A DNA stretch of 64,000 bases from a virus. The stretch spans positions 1-64,000 of IMG/VR virus record IMGVR_UViG_3300038701_002504; one strand, written 5' to 3'. The notes beneath the pieces were generated by a model that worked only from the letters and a program-made list of their open reading frames with translations, made no database searches and had not been told where the DNA came from. Of this stretch, positions 45,411 to 53,894 are shown piece by piece. Position numbers and translations under genes: made by a program. Within the stretch, counting starts at the first letter, position 1, and every line of letters starts with the position of its first letter.

Positions 45411-46220
45411 ATGGTAGCTTCAAATAACCCAAATGAAACATCAGGATCAGCAAACGCTAGAGTTTCAAACCTCTCATTTCCAGTGGGAGAGATGTTAACA
45501 AAACGAACTGTTCTGCGATTTGAACAATACAATAGAGAAACACCAAGCAGTTCTATCAACTCCAACACAACCGCCATCATAAATTTACCTATGCCGATGC
45601 AAATTCCTGATAATATGTCAATGAAATCCGGTGCTGTTGATATGGACTTTACTGAAAACGTTGGCGCATTATATGAAGCAGCATCAGGAACTTCTGTTGC
45701 AGACTTAAAAGCCAAAATTGGTGGCGTATTTAATGGAAATACGAACAAAAATTTAGCTCGTGCTGCTGCTCTTGTTCCTGCAATTGTGAGTGATGACCGT
45801 AGAACTGCTGCTTCAATCGTCGGCGGTGTGGTGAAAAATCCTCACACAACCGCGTTCTTTGATGGTGTAAACCTACGTGGCTATTTTCTCAACTGGAGAT
45901 TTTCTCCAAGATCACAACAAGAATCAGATGAACTAAAGAGAATTATTGATACAATCAGAGAAAGAATTCACCCTGCCGAAACATTGGGCGGTTATGCATT
46001 GGATTATCCTGATCTTGTATATGTTGATTTTGAAGGCGAGTCAAAAGAATATTTACCTAAATTCTATCGTTCATTCATCAGTGAAGTTACAGTAAATAGT
46101 TCTGTTGGCGAAGGTATGGCATTTTATAAATCAGGCGCTCCAATTGTTGTGGAACTTGGTTTACGTCTGAACGAAACAAACATCGTTACTCGTGACGTTC
46201 TTTCAAGAGGAAGTTTCTAA
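45411..46220 (+). CDS. 48: Baseplate tail-tube cap (T4 gp48-like)
   Basis: 269 residues. TKRTVLRFEQYNRETPSS (about 30-47), INLPMPMQIPDNMS (about 59-72), an alanine-rich middle, then NPHTTAFFDGVNLRGYFLNWRFSPRS (about 143-168) match the gp48 family, which caps the tail tube at the baseplate. T4 gp48 is 364 residues; shorter versions are usual in marine relatives. Joined to gp53 by a one-base overlap. Confidence 0.8.
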   Translation: MVASNNPNETSGSANARVSNLSFPVGEMLTKRTVLRFEQYNRETPSSSINSNTTAIINLPMPMQIPDNMSMKSGAVDMDFTENVGALYEAASGTSVADLKAKIGGVFNGNTNKNLARAAALVPAIVSDDRRTAASIVGGVVKNPHTTAFFDGVNLRGYFLNWRFSPRSQQESDELKRIIDTIRERIHPAETLGGYALDYPDLVYVDFEGESKEYLPKFYRSFISEVTVNSSVGEGMAFYKSGAPIVVELGLRLNETNIVTRDVLSRGSF

Positions 46221-46765
46221 TGGATATCTTTAAATTTTTCCCACAGATCACATATAATGGAAAGTCTTCTCGTAATATTATTTCAAAGTCTGCGTTTGTG
46301 AAGAATGTTCTGGAAAGATATAAGATCTATTACCCATACACAATCAAAGATGGTGAAAGACCGGATACAATTGCATTTGACTATTACGGACAGTCATCCT
46401 ATGAATGGCTGGTGTGTTATCCCAACAACATTATAGACATTCATTCAGACTGGCCGAAGTCCTATGCCGAGTTCTACAGGTATCTGAACACTTCATATGG
46501 TGATATCAATACCACTAAAACAACAGTACACCATTACAAATATACAGGAATTAACGATACTCCAGCTTCTGAAATTGCGAGAAAGACATGGTTTATCACT
46601 CCATATTCATGGTCTAAACTCTCTACTGAAGAAAAAACTGGTTGGGAAGCTGTATATCTATATGACTATGAAATGGAATTAAATGAAAGAAAGAGAAATA
46701 TAAAGCTTCTTTCAAATGAGTATCTTCCACAGATCAATCGTGAAGTGAGAGAATTGTACTCGTAA
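46220..46765 (+). CDS. 53: Baseplate wedge protein (T4 gp53-like)
   Basis: 181 residues (T4 gp53 is 196). FKFFPQITYNG (about 4-14), ERPDTIAFDYYGQSSYEWLVCYPNNIID (about 47-74) and a C-terminal RNIKLLSNEYLPQINREV are diagnostic. gp53 clamps wedges together during baseplate assembly. In order after gp2/gp48 and before gp27. Confidence 0.88.
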   Translation: MDIFKFFPQITYNGKSSRNIISKSAFVKNVLERYKIYYPYTIKDGERPDTIAFDYYGQSSYEWLVCYPNNIIDIHSDWPKSYAEFYRYLNTSYGDINTTKTTVHHYKYTGINDTPASEIARKTWFITPYSWSKLSTEEKTGWEAVYLYDYEMELNERKRNIKLLSNEYLPQINREVRELYS

Positions 46766-48120
46766 TGGAAGCTTTAACACAGATTGAAGAAGTTGTTTTA
46801 TACAAGTTTGGATATAATCCTATATCTTTAACAAATGATTTCATAAACATTGCTCCACAGACTTTGGAAGTGAATATTTTTGACAGTATATTCTCACCTG
46901 TTGTGAGAGCAGAAATCGTGGTGAATGACGCAATTGGTCTCTTTACTAACTTTCCTCTTACTGGTGAAGAGATTGTAAAGATATCAATTAAAAATGATGA
47001 TTATAGCAGAACCGAATTCTTTGTAATTGATTTAATTAAAGAAATTGAAATATCGGATGATAACAGAGTTGCAACCTATAATATGAATCTGGTAAGCATG
47101 GAATCATGGGCAAATGCTCGTAGAACAGTTCAGAAAGCATATAATATGCCTCTGATGGAGGCTGCTGGCGAAATTTATAATGAATACATTATTAAAGAAT
47201 TAAAGAAAATTCTTCCATATTACGAACCAAAGCCATTTAATGAAGGTTTATCTGATGAAAGCACGAAGCTCACAATCATACCAAACCTAAATCCATTTGC
47301 TGCAATCAATATGTTGGCTAAGTTGATTGAGCCTGCAAAGGATTCTCCTCTTACATCATATATGTTTTATCAGAACGTGGATGGATATCACCTGAAATCT
47401 TTACAGGAAATGTTTGATGATATGAGAGCATATGCGCAACGTAAGTTAGCTTATGAGAACAAATACAGATATACATCAGATGACATTCCAGGTAATGATA
47501 AATTCTCGAATGATGGGCGAATTGTTTCAAATATTGTATTCAATAAGAGACATTCTCCTCTTCAGAAGATTCAACTGGGTTATTTTCAGAATAAATTATT
47601 TGAAATAAACATTGCTCAGAAGGGTTATCATATCACTGAAACAAAACCTGATGAGATTGAACGAATTTCTGCGCATCGTCTAAATACAACAAAATATGAA
47701 GCACTCACTCCAATATTTGAAGGCGAAGAGTATTCAAACCGCACAAGATACGCAGTTACCACACAAAAAGAAAACGATCTCTCTTTTCCTGTATCGGAAA
47801 GAAGAAATCGTTGGGGTAGAGATTTGATATCTCATATTGCAATGTCACAGATTGATTTGACTATCACAATTGATGGTAATCCTGATCTAAAACCAGGCGG
47901 ATTGATTTATCTAGAAGTTGCAAAAGCACATGGCTTCAATGAGAATGAGGAAGACGATCTGATATCTGGTTATTTTCTTATAACAGAAAAAAGGGATGTT
48001 GTATCGCAAACTGGGCAATACAAATCATCCCTTCGAATTCAGAAAGATTCTTACGAATCAGATGTGAATAGACCTTCTGAATATAAAGTTGGTGTAGAGA
48101 AAGAATTATTCTATTTCTAG
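46765..48120 (+). CDS. 27: Baseplate hub protein (T4 gp27-like)
   Basis: 451 residues (T4 gp27 is 391). Two tube-like beta-barrel domains are suggested by APQTLEVNIFDSIFSPVVRAEI (about 30-51) and ITIDGNPDLKPGGLIYLEV (about 369-387), with the middle region around PNLNPFAAINMLAKL. gp27 forms the hub ring that holds the gp5 spike. Ends in TAG within the stop codon of the convergent minus-strand gene. Confidence 0.8.
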   Translation: MEALTQIEEVVLYKFGYNPISLTNDFINIAPQTLEVNIFDSIFSPVVRAEIVVNDAIGLFTNFPLTGEEIVKISIKNDDYSRTEFFVIDLIKEIEISDDNRVATYNMNLVSMESWANARRTVQKAYNMPLMEAAGEIYNEYIIKELKKILPYYEPKPFNEGLSDESTKLTIIPNLNPFAAINMLAKLIEPAKDSPLTSYMFYQNVDGYHLKSLQEMFDDMRAYAQRKLAYENKYRYTSDDIPGNDKFSNDGRIVSNIVFNKRHSPLQKIQLGYFQNKLFEINIAQKGYHITETKPDEIERISAHRLNTTKYEALTPIFEGEEYSNRTRYAVTTQKENDLSFPVSERRNRWGRDLISHIAMSQIDLTITIDGNPDLKPGGLIYLEVAKAHGFNENEEDDLISGYFLITEKRDVVSQTGQYKSSLRIQKDSYESDVNRPSEYKVGVEKELFYF

Positions 48121-48785
48121 TACGTAACTTTTAAGAACGTTGGGCAGTCACTTCTATTACAAACATATCCCATCACAGTTTGTAATGAAAGACCACATAC
48201 TGAACAAGTACACGCACTTGTTTTATCATATGGTGGCCATGTAAATGGCGATGGAATACTTGGCGATGGAACAAGAGGCTTAATCTTCTTAGGTTTGTCT
48301 TTAATATCCATTACAACTTGATATATAGCATCCTCAAAGTTTTCTGTAATCAGAAGATGTTCCATATCATGATACTTCAAAGTTTCATAAACATTTGTGT
48401 AACGATAATATAATTCAGGACACCAAACAAGAATTCTTTTATTTGAATTAATTGCTAAGCCAAGCTCGAGAAGAGTAATAGGACTTGTTGTATTCTCATC
48501 AAAGAAGAAAACAATTAGATCTGAGATTTCCTGAGCATTCAGCTCCCAATCAATCTGTTCACGAACTGCATCCACAGTTGCATCTGGATCCCAATTTTCT
48601 CTACGCGGATTAAAAATGATCACATTATCACCGAATTTATTCTGTAGATTTTGTGCAAGAGATTTCTGCCAATTCTTTGCTCTGCCATTCTCAATTGAGC
48701 CAGCAAGAAAAACTTTTGTAGTGCTTTTTTCGTCACAGGCTTTCATGGCCTTGAATGTTAATTTTGTTTCAGGTGTGAGTATCAT
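48117..48785 (-). CDS. Nucleoside 2-deoxyribosyltransferase-like protein with zinc ribbon
   Basis: 222 residues. VFLAGSIENGRAKNWQ (about 25-40), IIFNPRRENWDP (about 55-66) and LIVFFFDENTTSPITLLELGLA (about 89-110) match the nucleoside 2-deoxyribosyltransferase-like family, which cleaves or exchanges N-glycosidic bonds. The C-terminal 35 residues add a C-x-C-x2-C ... C-x4-C zinc ribbon not usual for the family. Could act on nucleosides, nucleotides or NAD-like substrates. Last gene of a minus-strand early island. Confidence 0.7.
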   Translation of the reverse strand: MILTPETKLTFKAMKACDEKSTTKVFLAGSIENGRAKNWQKSLAQNLQNKFGDNVIIFNPRRENWDPDATVDAVREQIDWELNAQEISDLIVFFFDENTTSPITLLELGLAINSNKRILVWCPELYYRYTNVYETLKYHDMEHLLITENFEDAIYQVVMDIKDKPKKIKPLVPSPSIPSPFTWPPYDKTSACTCSVCGLSLQTVMGYVCNRSDCPTFLKVTY

Positions 48786-49017
48786 TTGTTTCCTTTATTG
48801 TGATTTTCCCAGTTTTGACCAACCATCCTAAATATGTTTGCATTGGTCCTACAGCAGTGAATGTATCAATCATAGTTCGTTTTGAATATACATCCCTAAA
48901 TTCGTGATGGAAGTTTAATAAACTTGATGCAACAAAAATAGGATCAATACACTCCTGTGCTTCCTCTAATGTGATTTTTTTCTCTTCAGGCTTTTTGAAA
49001 TATTTGAAAATATTCAT
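48769..49017 (-). CDS. Small hypothetical protein
   Basis: 82 residues starting MNIFKYFKKP. Helical, with a hydrophobic centre (DPIFVASSLLNFHHEF) and a basic start. Overlaps both neighbours by a few bases (17 downstream, 4 upstream). No family recognised. Confidence 0.55.
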   Translation of the reverse strand: MNIFKYFKKPEEKKITLEEAQECIDPIFVASSLLNFHHEFRDVYSKRTMIDTFTAVGPMQTYLGWLVKTGKITIKETNDTHT

Positions 49018-49259
49018 TCGTCCCTCACATATGCTAAATATGATTCAGCAAAATCTTCTTCCATAGAATCTGTCACAAGACTGTATAGAACATCGCTTTC
49101 TACACGAATATTTATCGGCCTATCGTCTTCATATAGTTGATAATCAGCGATGATAGGCGAATATTCAACGCCATCATCGTCTTCAAGTGTGAGAGTGATA
49201 TTATACACTTCATCATCGATCTGAATATCAGTGTAATAATCTTTTGTGAAATAACCCAT
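49014..49259 (-). CDS. Small acidic beta-rich protein
   Basis: 81 residues starting MGYFTKDYYT. Acidic, beta-rich (VYNITLTLEDDDGVEYSP) and ending YVRDE in a 4-base overlap with the next gene. Similar in style to small phage host-takeover proteins but without a diagnostic motif. Confidence 0.55.
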   Translation of the reverse strand: MGYFTKDYYTDIQIDDEVYNITLTLEDDDGVEYSPIIADYQLYEDDRPINIRVESDVLYSLVTDSMEEDFAESYLAYVRDE

Positions 49260-49260
49260 C

Positions 49261-49422
49261 TTACTCTTCCTTTACTACTGCTTGAGCATACAAATCCCGG
49301 TAACCATTCGTATGCGATACCGAAACACCACCATGTAATTTATATCCATAATCATTCACCCACATTAACACCTGTTTTTCCAGAGAAAGTGTGCTATATG
49401 CTGTTAATACACGATATTTCAT
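49261..49422 (-). CDS. Small DUF1737-like protein
   Basis: 53 residues starting MKYRVLTAYS. The form YRVLTAYSTLSLEKQV..W..DYGYKLHGGVSVSH..GY.DLYAQA matches the DUF1737 type (a short beta-alpha-beta fold). Its start overlaps the stop of the next upstream gene (TAATG). Function unknown. Confidence 0.6.
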   Translation of the reverse strand: MKYRVLTAYSTLSLEKQVLMWVNDYGYKLHGGVSVSHTNGYRDLYAQAVVKEE

Positions 49423-49625
49423 TACATTGCTTCCTTGTCAATATATGTAATCACAATATCCTGACCAGGAACACTTCGCATTGAGGCAAAGATGTAATCA
49501 GGGTTATCCTTTTCAAACTCAGCAATAAGAATATCATTCTCCTCTTCTGTGTTCTTCAGAGGAAGAGTAAGGCTTTTCATAGTGTCATTTTTCAGAAGTT
49601 CAAAAAATTCTTTTGAAAAAGTCAT
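49422..49625 (-). CDS. Small acidic hypothetical protein
   Basis: 67 residues starting MTFSKEFFEL. Although MTFSKEFFEL loosely recalls the F-K-x-F/Y-L-x-E start of packaged proteins, the gene belongs to the minus-strand early island and has no L-x-E site in the right place. Acidic middle (NTEEENDILIAEFEKD). Not recognised. Confidence 0.55.
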   Translation of the reverse strand: MTFSKEFFELLKNDTMKSLTLPLKNTEEENDILIAEFEKDNPDYIFASMRSVPGQDIVITYIDKEAM

Positions 49626-49647
49626 GGCTTATATCTTTCTTAGATTA

Positions 49648-49812
49648 TTAATCATAGAGTTCATTGAGCAAATCCTCATTATCTATCCGTAAATTTCTCA
49701 TTTTACTTTCAATTTGCTGAAGTAATAATAGAGCTTCGTCAATGTCGTCATCGTCATACATTGCTTCGATGATTAAATCACGTAGTTTCTTTTCAGGACT
49801 TTCAATCAACAT
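49648..49812 (-). CDS. Small acidic helical protein
   Basis: 54 residues starting MLIESPEKKL and ending NELYD, immediately after the next upstream gene's stop. A DDDD-IDEALLLLQQIESK stretch suggests a coiled coil. No known family. Confidence 0.5.
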   Translation of the reverse strand: MLIESPEKKLRDLIIEAMYDDDDIDEALLLLQQIESKMRNLRIDNEDLLNELYD

Positions 49813-50127
49813 TTAAACCTCACTTAAAAACAAAACTTCTTCAGAAATCTTATATGCCAACACATCGATTTGATCATAATGAGATTTTAAAATATTCATA
49901 ATTTTAATAATTTCATCTCGAGTGCAAGCGATGCGTACTGGGATCATTCTTTCACGATATTCTATACCAGTTGTTTGATCCTGCCATATGCCAATAGATG
50001 GTGTATAGATAGTCAAACCTTTAGAAATAGATTTTACACGTCTATCCCATTCACGATGATGACGGGTTCTGAAAGGTTTACCTTCATTTGATATAGTAGG
50101 TACCATTATTTCCCATAAAGCTTTCAT
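49813..50127 (-). CDS. Conserved phage hypothetical protein
   Basis: 104 residues. LWEIMVPTISNEGKPFRTRHHREWD (4-28) and IPVRIACTRDEI (about 62-73) form a pattern found in small proteins of many T4-like phages, of unknown function. Basic in the first half. The gene begins one base after the previous stop region in the island. Confidence 0.55.
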   Translation of the reverse strand: MKALWEIMVPTISNEGKPFRTRHHREWDRRVKSISKGLTIYTPSIGIWQDQTTGIEYRERMIPVRIACTRDEIIKIMNILKSHYDQIDVLAYKISEEVLFLSEV

Positions 50128-50128
50128 T

Positions 50129-50374
50129 TCAATCCCCAGTAAATTCTAATGGGATTTCTTCTTCAAGATCATTCATATATCTCCAACACAGGATTTCTGT
50201 TGAAAAATCCCATTCAAAGAGACCATCAATAATAACCATATATCCATTGCTGATTTTAACACTCTTATACACAGCAAATCGACTTTTATGTCTAGGCTCT
50301 GCTAGATAAATGAGTACATTTTCACCATCAGGTGGTTTCTGATCTTTGAATTTGATCCATGGAGAATTAGACAT
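50129..50374 (-). CDS. Small DUF551-like protein
   Basis: 81 residues. W.K..D.KPPDGENVLIYLAEP (about 6-26) followed by E..T.EILCWRYM resembles DUF551, a small beta-rich domain often carried by phages and found near replication or host-takeover genes. Starts immediately after the stop of the next upstream gene. Confidence 0.5.
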   Translation of the reverse strand: MSNSPWIKFKDQKPPDGENVLIYLAEPRHKSRFAVYKSVKISNGYMVIIDGLFEWDFSTEILCWRYMNDLEEEIPLEFTGD

Positions 50375-50821
50375 TTAGTTTCCAAACTTATCTTTAAGGC
50401 GCTCATATTCCGCCTTTTCTTTTTCCTCTTTGAATTTTGCAGCTGCATCATCCTTTGCTTTTTCTTCAAGTTCCTTGATTTGAAGAAGTTCTTTTTTAAT
50501 ACGTTCTTCTTTTTCATAACAAGTTGGATCGCCCAGATAGGACTGTGGAAAGATGACATATATAGTATCGCCGCCGCCCTGATTGCTCCAATAAAATCGA
50601 ACTACAACCACTTCTTTATTTGGTGGATAATTCACATTACACTCAGGATAATATCCAGGGTCACCAAATATTTTTAAGTCATAAGAATCAAACCCATAGC
50701 GCCTCGAATCTATATCAGATCCAGTTCGAATCTTATAGATTTTTGCTGCAATATTTGATAATTCAACCCCAATTTGATTGATTTTTTCTTCAGCCTTTAG
50801 AATTTCATTCGCAGTAACCAT
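50375..50821 (-). CDS. Hypothetical protein with C-terminal coiled coil
   Basis: 148 residues from ATG at 50821 (GGAGAATTGTT upstream; the longer frame to 50878 lies in the neighbour). N-terminal helix, a central beta region (EVVVVRFYWSNQGGGDTIYVIFP, about 68-90) and a charged coiled coil (KKELLQIKELEEKAKDD...). No match to known families. Confidence 0.55.
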   Translation of the reverse strand: MVTANEILKAEEKINQIGVELSNIAAKIYKIRTGSDIDSRRYGFDSYDLKIFGDPGYYPECNVNYPPNKEVVVVRFYWSNQGGGDTIYVIFPQSYLGDPTCYEKEERIKKELLQIKELEEKAKDDAAAKFKEEKEKAEYERLKDKFGN

Positions 50822-50832
50822 AACAATTCTCC

Positions 50833-51030
50833 TTAGTCTGGATCGTCCAAAACCTGAACTAAAGTTTCGTATTCCCAAGTGCTTCTACCATATGATGGTA
50901 CTAAAACATGATCTCGATAATATTCGGCTTTTTCTTGACAAGAAAAAACACCGACAACACCACCACCACTATCTATAACTTCGTTGTAGACGTCACAAAC
51001 AGGGTAGCTAAATAATATCCATACTATCAT
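50833..51030 (-). CDS. Small hypothetical protein, first gene of minus-strand island
   Basis: 65 residues starting MIVWILFSYP, with GGAGAGACGTT upstream. Short hydrophobic start, glycine patch (SGGGVVGVF) and an acidic end (VLDDPD). First ORF after the minus-strand early promoter, so probably early. Not recognised. Confidence 0.5.
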   Translation of the reverse strand: MIVWILFSYPVCDVYNEVIDSGGGVVGVFSCQEKAEYYRDHVLVPSYGRSTWEYETLVQVLDDPD

Positions 51031-51054
51031 AACGTCTCTCCTTCATTTAACTTT

Positions 51055-51082
51055 AATATATACAAATTTCTCGACATGTACA
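51055..51082 (-). promoter_or_regulatory. Early-type promoter (minus strand)
   Basis: On the minus strand: TGTACA (51082-51077), 16-base spacer containing GAGAAAT as in the 963 promoter, TATATT (51060-51055). It drives the ten-gene island to 48117. TGTACA is self-complementary, so the same hexamer abuts the plus-strand late box. Confidence 0.7.
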
Positions 51083-51084
51083 CA

Positions 51085-51091
51085 ATAAATA
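51085..51091 (+). promoter_or_regulatory. Late promoter box
   Basis: AATAAATA then TCAATAAAAGGAT and ATG 51109, heading the spike/baseplate operon. It lies back-to-back with the minus-strand early promoter. Confidence 0.5.
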
Positions 51092-51108
51092 TCAATAAAA
51101 GGATAAAA

Positions 51109-52008
51109 ATGAATTTCTATGGAGATAATGTCCGCCATTGGGTGGGCATCGTAAAAGAAAAAGTTGATGAGACATATGTAAAGGTACGTATATTCGGAAT
51201 TCATCCTCTGGAAGAATCTGAATTAAGCTCATCTGACTTACCACTCGCTGTTGTGCTTTATCCTACAACAGGAGCACAGATGGGCTTTGGTAATGTATCT
51301 CATAATTTAGAACCTGACACATGGGTGATGGGTATCTCTCTGGATGATACATTTATGCAGCCAATTATTACTGGAGTGATACAGGGAACTGATTATTCAA
51401 TGTCTACATCGTCTTCGGGCGGCGGTGTTTTTCCTAATGATGAAAACTACACCGGTAATGGCGAAAATCCAAATGTAGATACGACCGCTGTCACAAATAT
51501 TCCAGGTGGTTCTAATATAGAAAAGACTTATAATTATGTGTATTCGAAACTCACTGCGGAAGGATCGTCGAATGATCCACATCTTCATGCGTCTGCACTT
51601 GTTGGTGTTCTACGTCTAGAGACCACTAATATAAATCCTGCTGTAGTAGGCGGCTATAAAGGAAGAGCATGGGGTATATGTCAATGGTTAGGAAGTCGTA
51701 GAGTTAAATTATTTAAAAAATACGGAAGAACAAAGAGATTAGATCATCAGTTGGATTTTATGTGGTGGGAATTGAATGGTGATGAAGCACGAGCAAAAAG
51801 AAGATGGCTTTCAGCAACAAACCTTCCTGATGCTGTCGCAGGTTTTGCAGCATTTGAAAGAAATGAGAACTGGGATTTAAAGACGGCACAAGTGAAGCGA
51901 GGTCACCCCAATTTTAAGAAACAGTTAAGATATGCGTATGAAGTTTACAATACAATCAGTCATACGAAATATCCACAGGAAAATTCTGCATATAGAGGAC
52001 CACAATGA
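51109..52008 (+). CDS. 5: Baseplate spike protein: OB-fold plus tail lysozyme domain (gp5 N-part)
   Basis: 299 residues. N-terminal OB-like domain (GDNVRHWVGIVKE to GVIQGTDY, about 4-102) as in T4 gp5, a glycine/asparagine linker, then a lysozyme-like domain: ASALVGVLRLETTNINP (about 163-179, with E as likely catalytic acid) and WGICQWLGSRRVKLFKKYG (about 187-205). It cuts peptidoglycan during DNA injection. Unlike T4 gp5, the beta-helix spike is in the next gene, joined by an ATGA overlap. Confidence 0.8.
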   Translation: MNFYGDNVRHWVGIVKEKVDETYVKVRIFGIHPLEESELSSSDLPLAVVLYPTTGAQMGFGNVSHNLEPDTWVMGISLDDTFMQPIITGVIQGTDYSMSTSSSGGGVFPNDENYTGNGENPNVDTTAVTNIPGGSNIEKTYNYVYSKLTAEGSSNDPHLHASALVGVLRLETTNINPAVVGGYKGRAWGICQWLGSRRVKLFKKYGRTKRLDHQLDFMWWELNGDEARAKRRWLSATNLPDAVAGFAAFERNENWDLKTAQVKRGHPNFKKQLRYAYEVYNTISHTKYPQENSAYRGPQ

Positions 52009-53894
52009 CGCGTAAAAAAATCAAAGAGAACACAGCGATTGGTAATGGGTTAGATCCAAGTTCTTCAAACATAACAAATGCATCTTCACCTTTAAGATCA
52101 CAAGTTTCTACTGGATCACGCAATCCACATTACGAAGAAGAAAGTGAATCAGCTACATCATTGATGGGGCCAGGAGACGGTGTTCCACAGGTTGGTGGAT
52201 CCATATTAAGCCAAAAATATGGTTGGGTTGGAGCATCTGGAACTTCAATAGTGATGGATGATACTCCAGGTAATGAAACGGTTGAAATTACACATCATTC
52301 CGGTGCAACAGTAAGAATAGATCCTGATGGTTCTGTATTTCTAGTATCTTCTTCATCAAAAGGAATTGGTGTATCTGCTCCATATGGTGATGCTTACATG
52401 AGCGCTGCTGGAGATATTGTGTTGAAAGGCTCCTCTCTTTCATTTGATACAACCGGTGATGCTACATTCTCTGTTGGTGGAACTTTTAATCTCGTATGTG
52501 ATGCTTATAAACTTACAACAAATGTGATGGATGAAACAATAGATGGTTCAGCTTCTCGTTCTGTTACAAATGATGATTCGGAAGTGATTGGAGGCATTCA
52601 AAGATCTACTGTTGCTGGAGATCGTATGCAACAAACAACAGGTAAAAATCTTACACATGTTGGAGGAGATAACAGTACAAACGTAAATGGTAAAGAAACA
52701 ATTGATGTAATGGGTGATAGAGATATCGCTGTTGGTGGAGATGCACAATATTCTGCTGTTGGAACACAGAAAATAGTATCTGAGGGAGATGCTTTCCTTA
52801 GTTCTTCTGGTAATTCGAAAGTGTTGGCTGGCGCTGATGCTGTTGTTGCCGGTGCAACTGAAGCGAGAGTACTTGGTGGATCTTCTGTGAAAGTTTCTGC
52901 TCCCACTGCAATTATGTCGGGTGATGCAACAAAGGTAACAGCAACAGGAACTATTAACGTAACAGGTGGTCTATCTGCGAAGGTATCTGCACCTGATGCT
53001 TCAGTTCATGGTAATGCCATTACTCTTGGTACTGGAAATCTAATCGCTCCTGAACCATCAGGTTCTCCATCTGCTTCTATTGGTGCGGCTGAGACCGTTG
53101 ATGGCCCAGATGATACTGAAGCAACATGTGAATCTTCTGAAGCACAGATTGTTCCAGCAAATGATATTGTTGATTCACTTACATCAACTAGAAAATATCC
53201 GCAATTCCCAGGAAATGGATATCGTATGTCTGCTGATGCTGGATCGATTTACACAGTATCGCATGACAGTTCGCCAGGAGCTGAGGAAGTATACAGCTCC
53301 TATTCTTCACAAAATTATGGCAACGCAAATCCAGCTTCTATGGAGTCATATGGTTCTGTTCCAGAAATCGATAATGGATCTAGACGTGAAGGTATTACGG
53401 GAACAGAACCAGGAATATCAGTGCCTGGTAAACATAATAATTCTTCTAAGATTTCAAGATTCTTTACGCTTGGCGCTTTGGTAAATGCTAAACATTCACA
53501 TAGAATTCCTCCTAGTGTTTATGAAAATGTAGTAAAGAACCACATCTATGCTGCGTATAATGTGCTGGATCCAATTAAAGAAAGATTTCCTAACATTATT
53601 ATCACGTCTGCATATAGAGGAAATAGTTCTAATCATAGAACAGGTCTCGCAATTGATTTGGTTGTGGAATCTCGTTCATTAGATCAACATGCTGAAATTG
53701 CACGATTTGTAAGAGATAATCTACCAGTAGATCAGGTTTTCCTTGAAAGAAATACATCAGGGAGAACTCATGTTCATATACGCGCATCAAGATCTGGTGC
53801 TACTCCAACTGTATTAACATGCGGCGATCCTCGTTGTAGATCCAGAACATCAGGAATATCTATTGAATATTTAAGAAAAAAGGGCGTTAGATAA
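52005..53894 (+). CDS. Beta-helix spike with C-terminal M15-type peptidase domain
   Basis: 629 residues. After a flexible start, about 90-350 is a repetitive beta-helix (V-x-G-D, G-x-x-x-V-x-G units) like the gp5/VgrG spike needle. A low-complexity linker follows, then a C-terminal domain (about 490-600) with SAYRG..SNHRTGLAIDLV and THVHIRA: the S-x-H-x2-G-x-A-x-D ... H-x-H zinc site of D,D-carboxypeptidase-like M15 peptidases. It ends with a CGDPRCRSR segment. Together with the lysozyme gene it gives the spike both a glycosidase and a peptidase. Confidence 0.8.
   Translation: MTRKKIKENTAIGNGLDPSSSNITNASSPLRSQVSTGSRNPHYEEESESATSLMGPGDGVPQVGGSILSQKYGWVGASGTSIVMDDTPGNETVEITHHSGATVRIDPDGSVFLVSSSSKGIGVSAPYGDAYMSAAGDIVLKGSSLSFDTTGDATFSVGGTFNLVCDAYKLTTNVMDETIDGSASRSVTNDDSEVIGGIQRSTVAGDRMQQTTGKNLTHVGGDNSTNVNGKETIDVMGDRDIAVGGDAQYSAVGTQKIVSEGDAFLSSSGNSKVLAGADAVVAGATEARVLGGSSVKVSAPTAIMSGDATKVTATGTINVTGGLSAKVSAPDASVHGNAITLGTGNLIAPEPSGSPSASIGAAETVDGPDDTEATCESSEAQIVPANDIVDSLTSTRKYPQFPGNGYRMSADAGSIYTVSHDSSPGAEEVYSSYSSQNYGNANPASMESYGSVPEIDNGSRREGITGTEPGISVPGKHNNSSKISRFFTLGALVNAKHSHRIPPSVYENVVKNHIYAAYNVLDPIKERFPNIIITSAYRGNSSNHRTGLAIDLVVESRSLDQHAEIARFVRDNLPVDQVFLERNTSGRTHVHIRASRSGATPTVLTCGDPRCRSRTSGISIEYLRKKGVR

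Noticed and set aside
49422-49625. MTFSKEFFEL start of a minus-strand gene as a targeting peptide
   Set aside because: Sequence similarity is slight, no L-x-E site follows at residue 8-10, and the gene is in an early unit.
52598-52906. Minus-strand ORF opposite the beta-helix spike
   Set aside because: Antisense shadow of a repetitive G/A/T-rich gene; no start signals.
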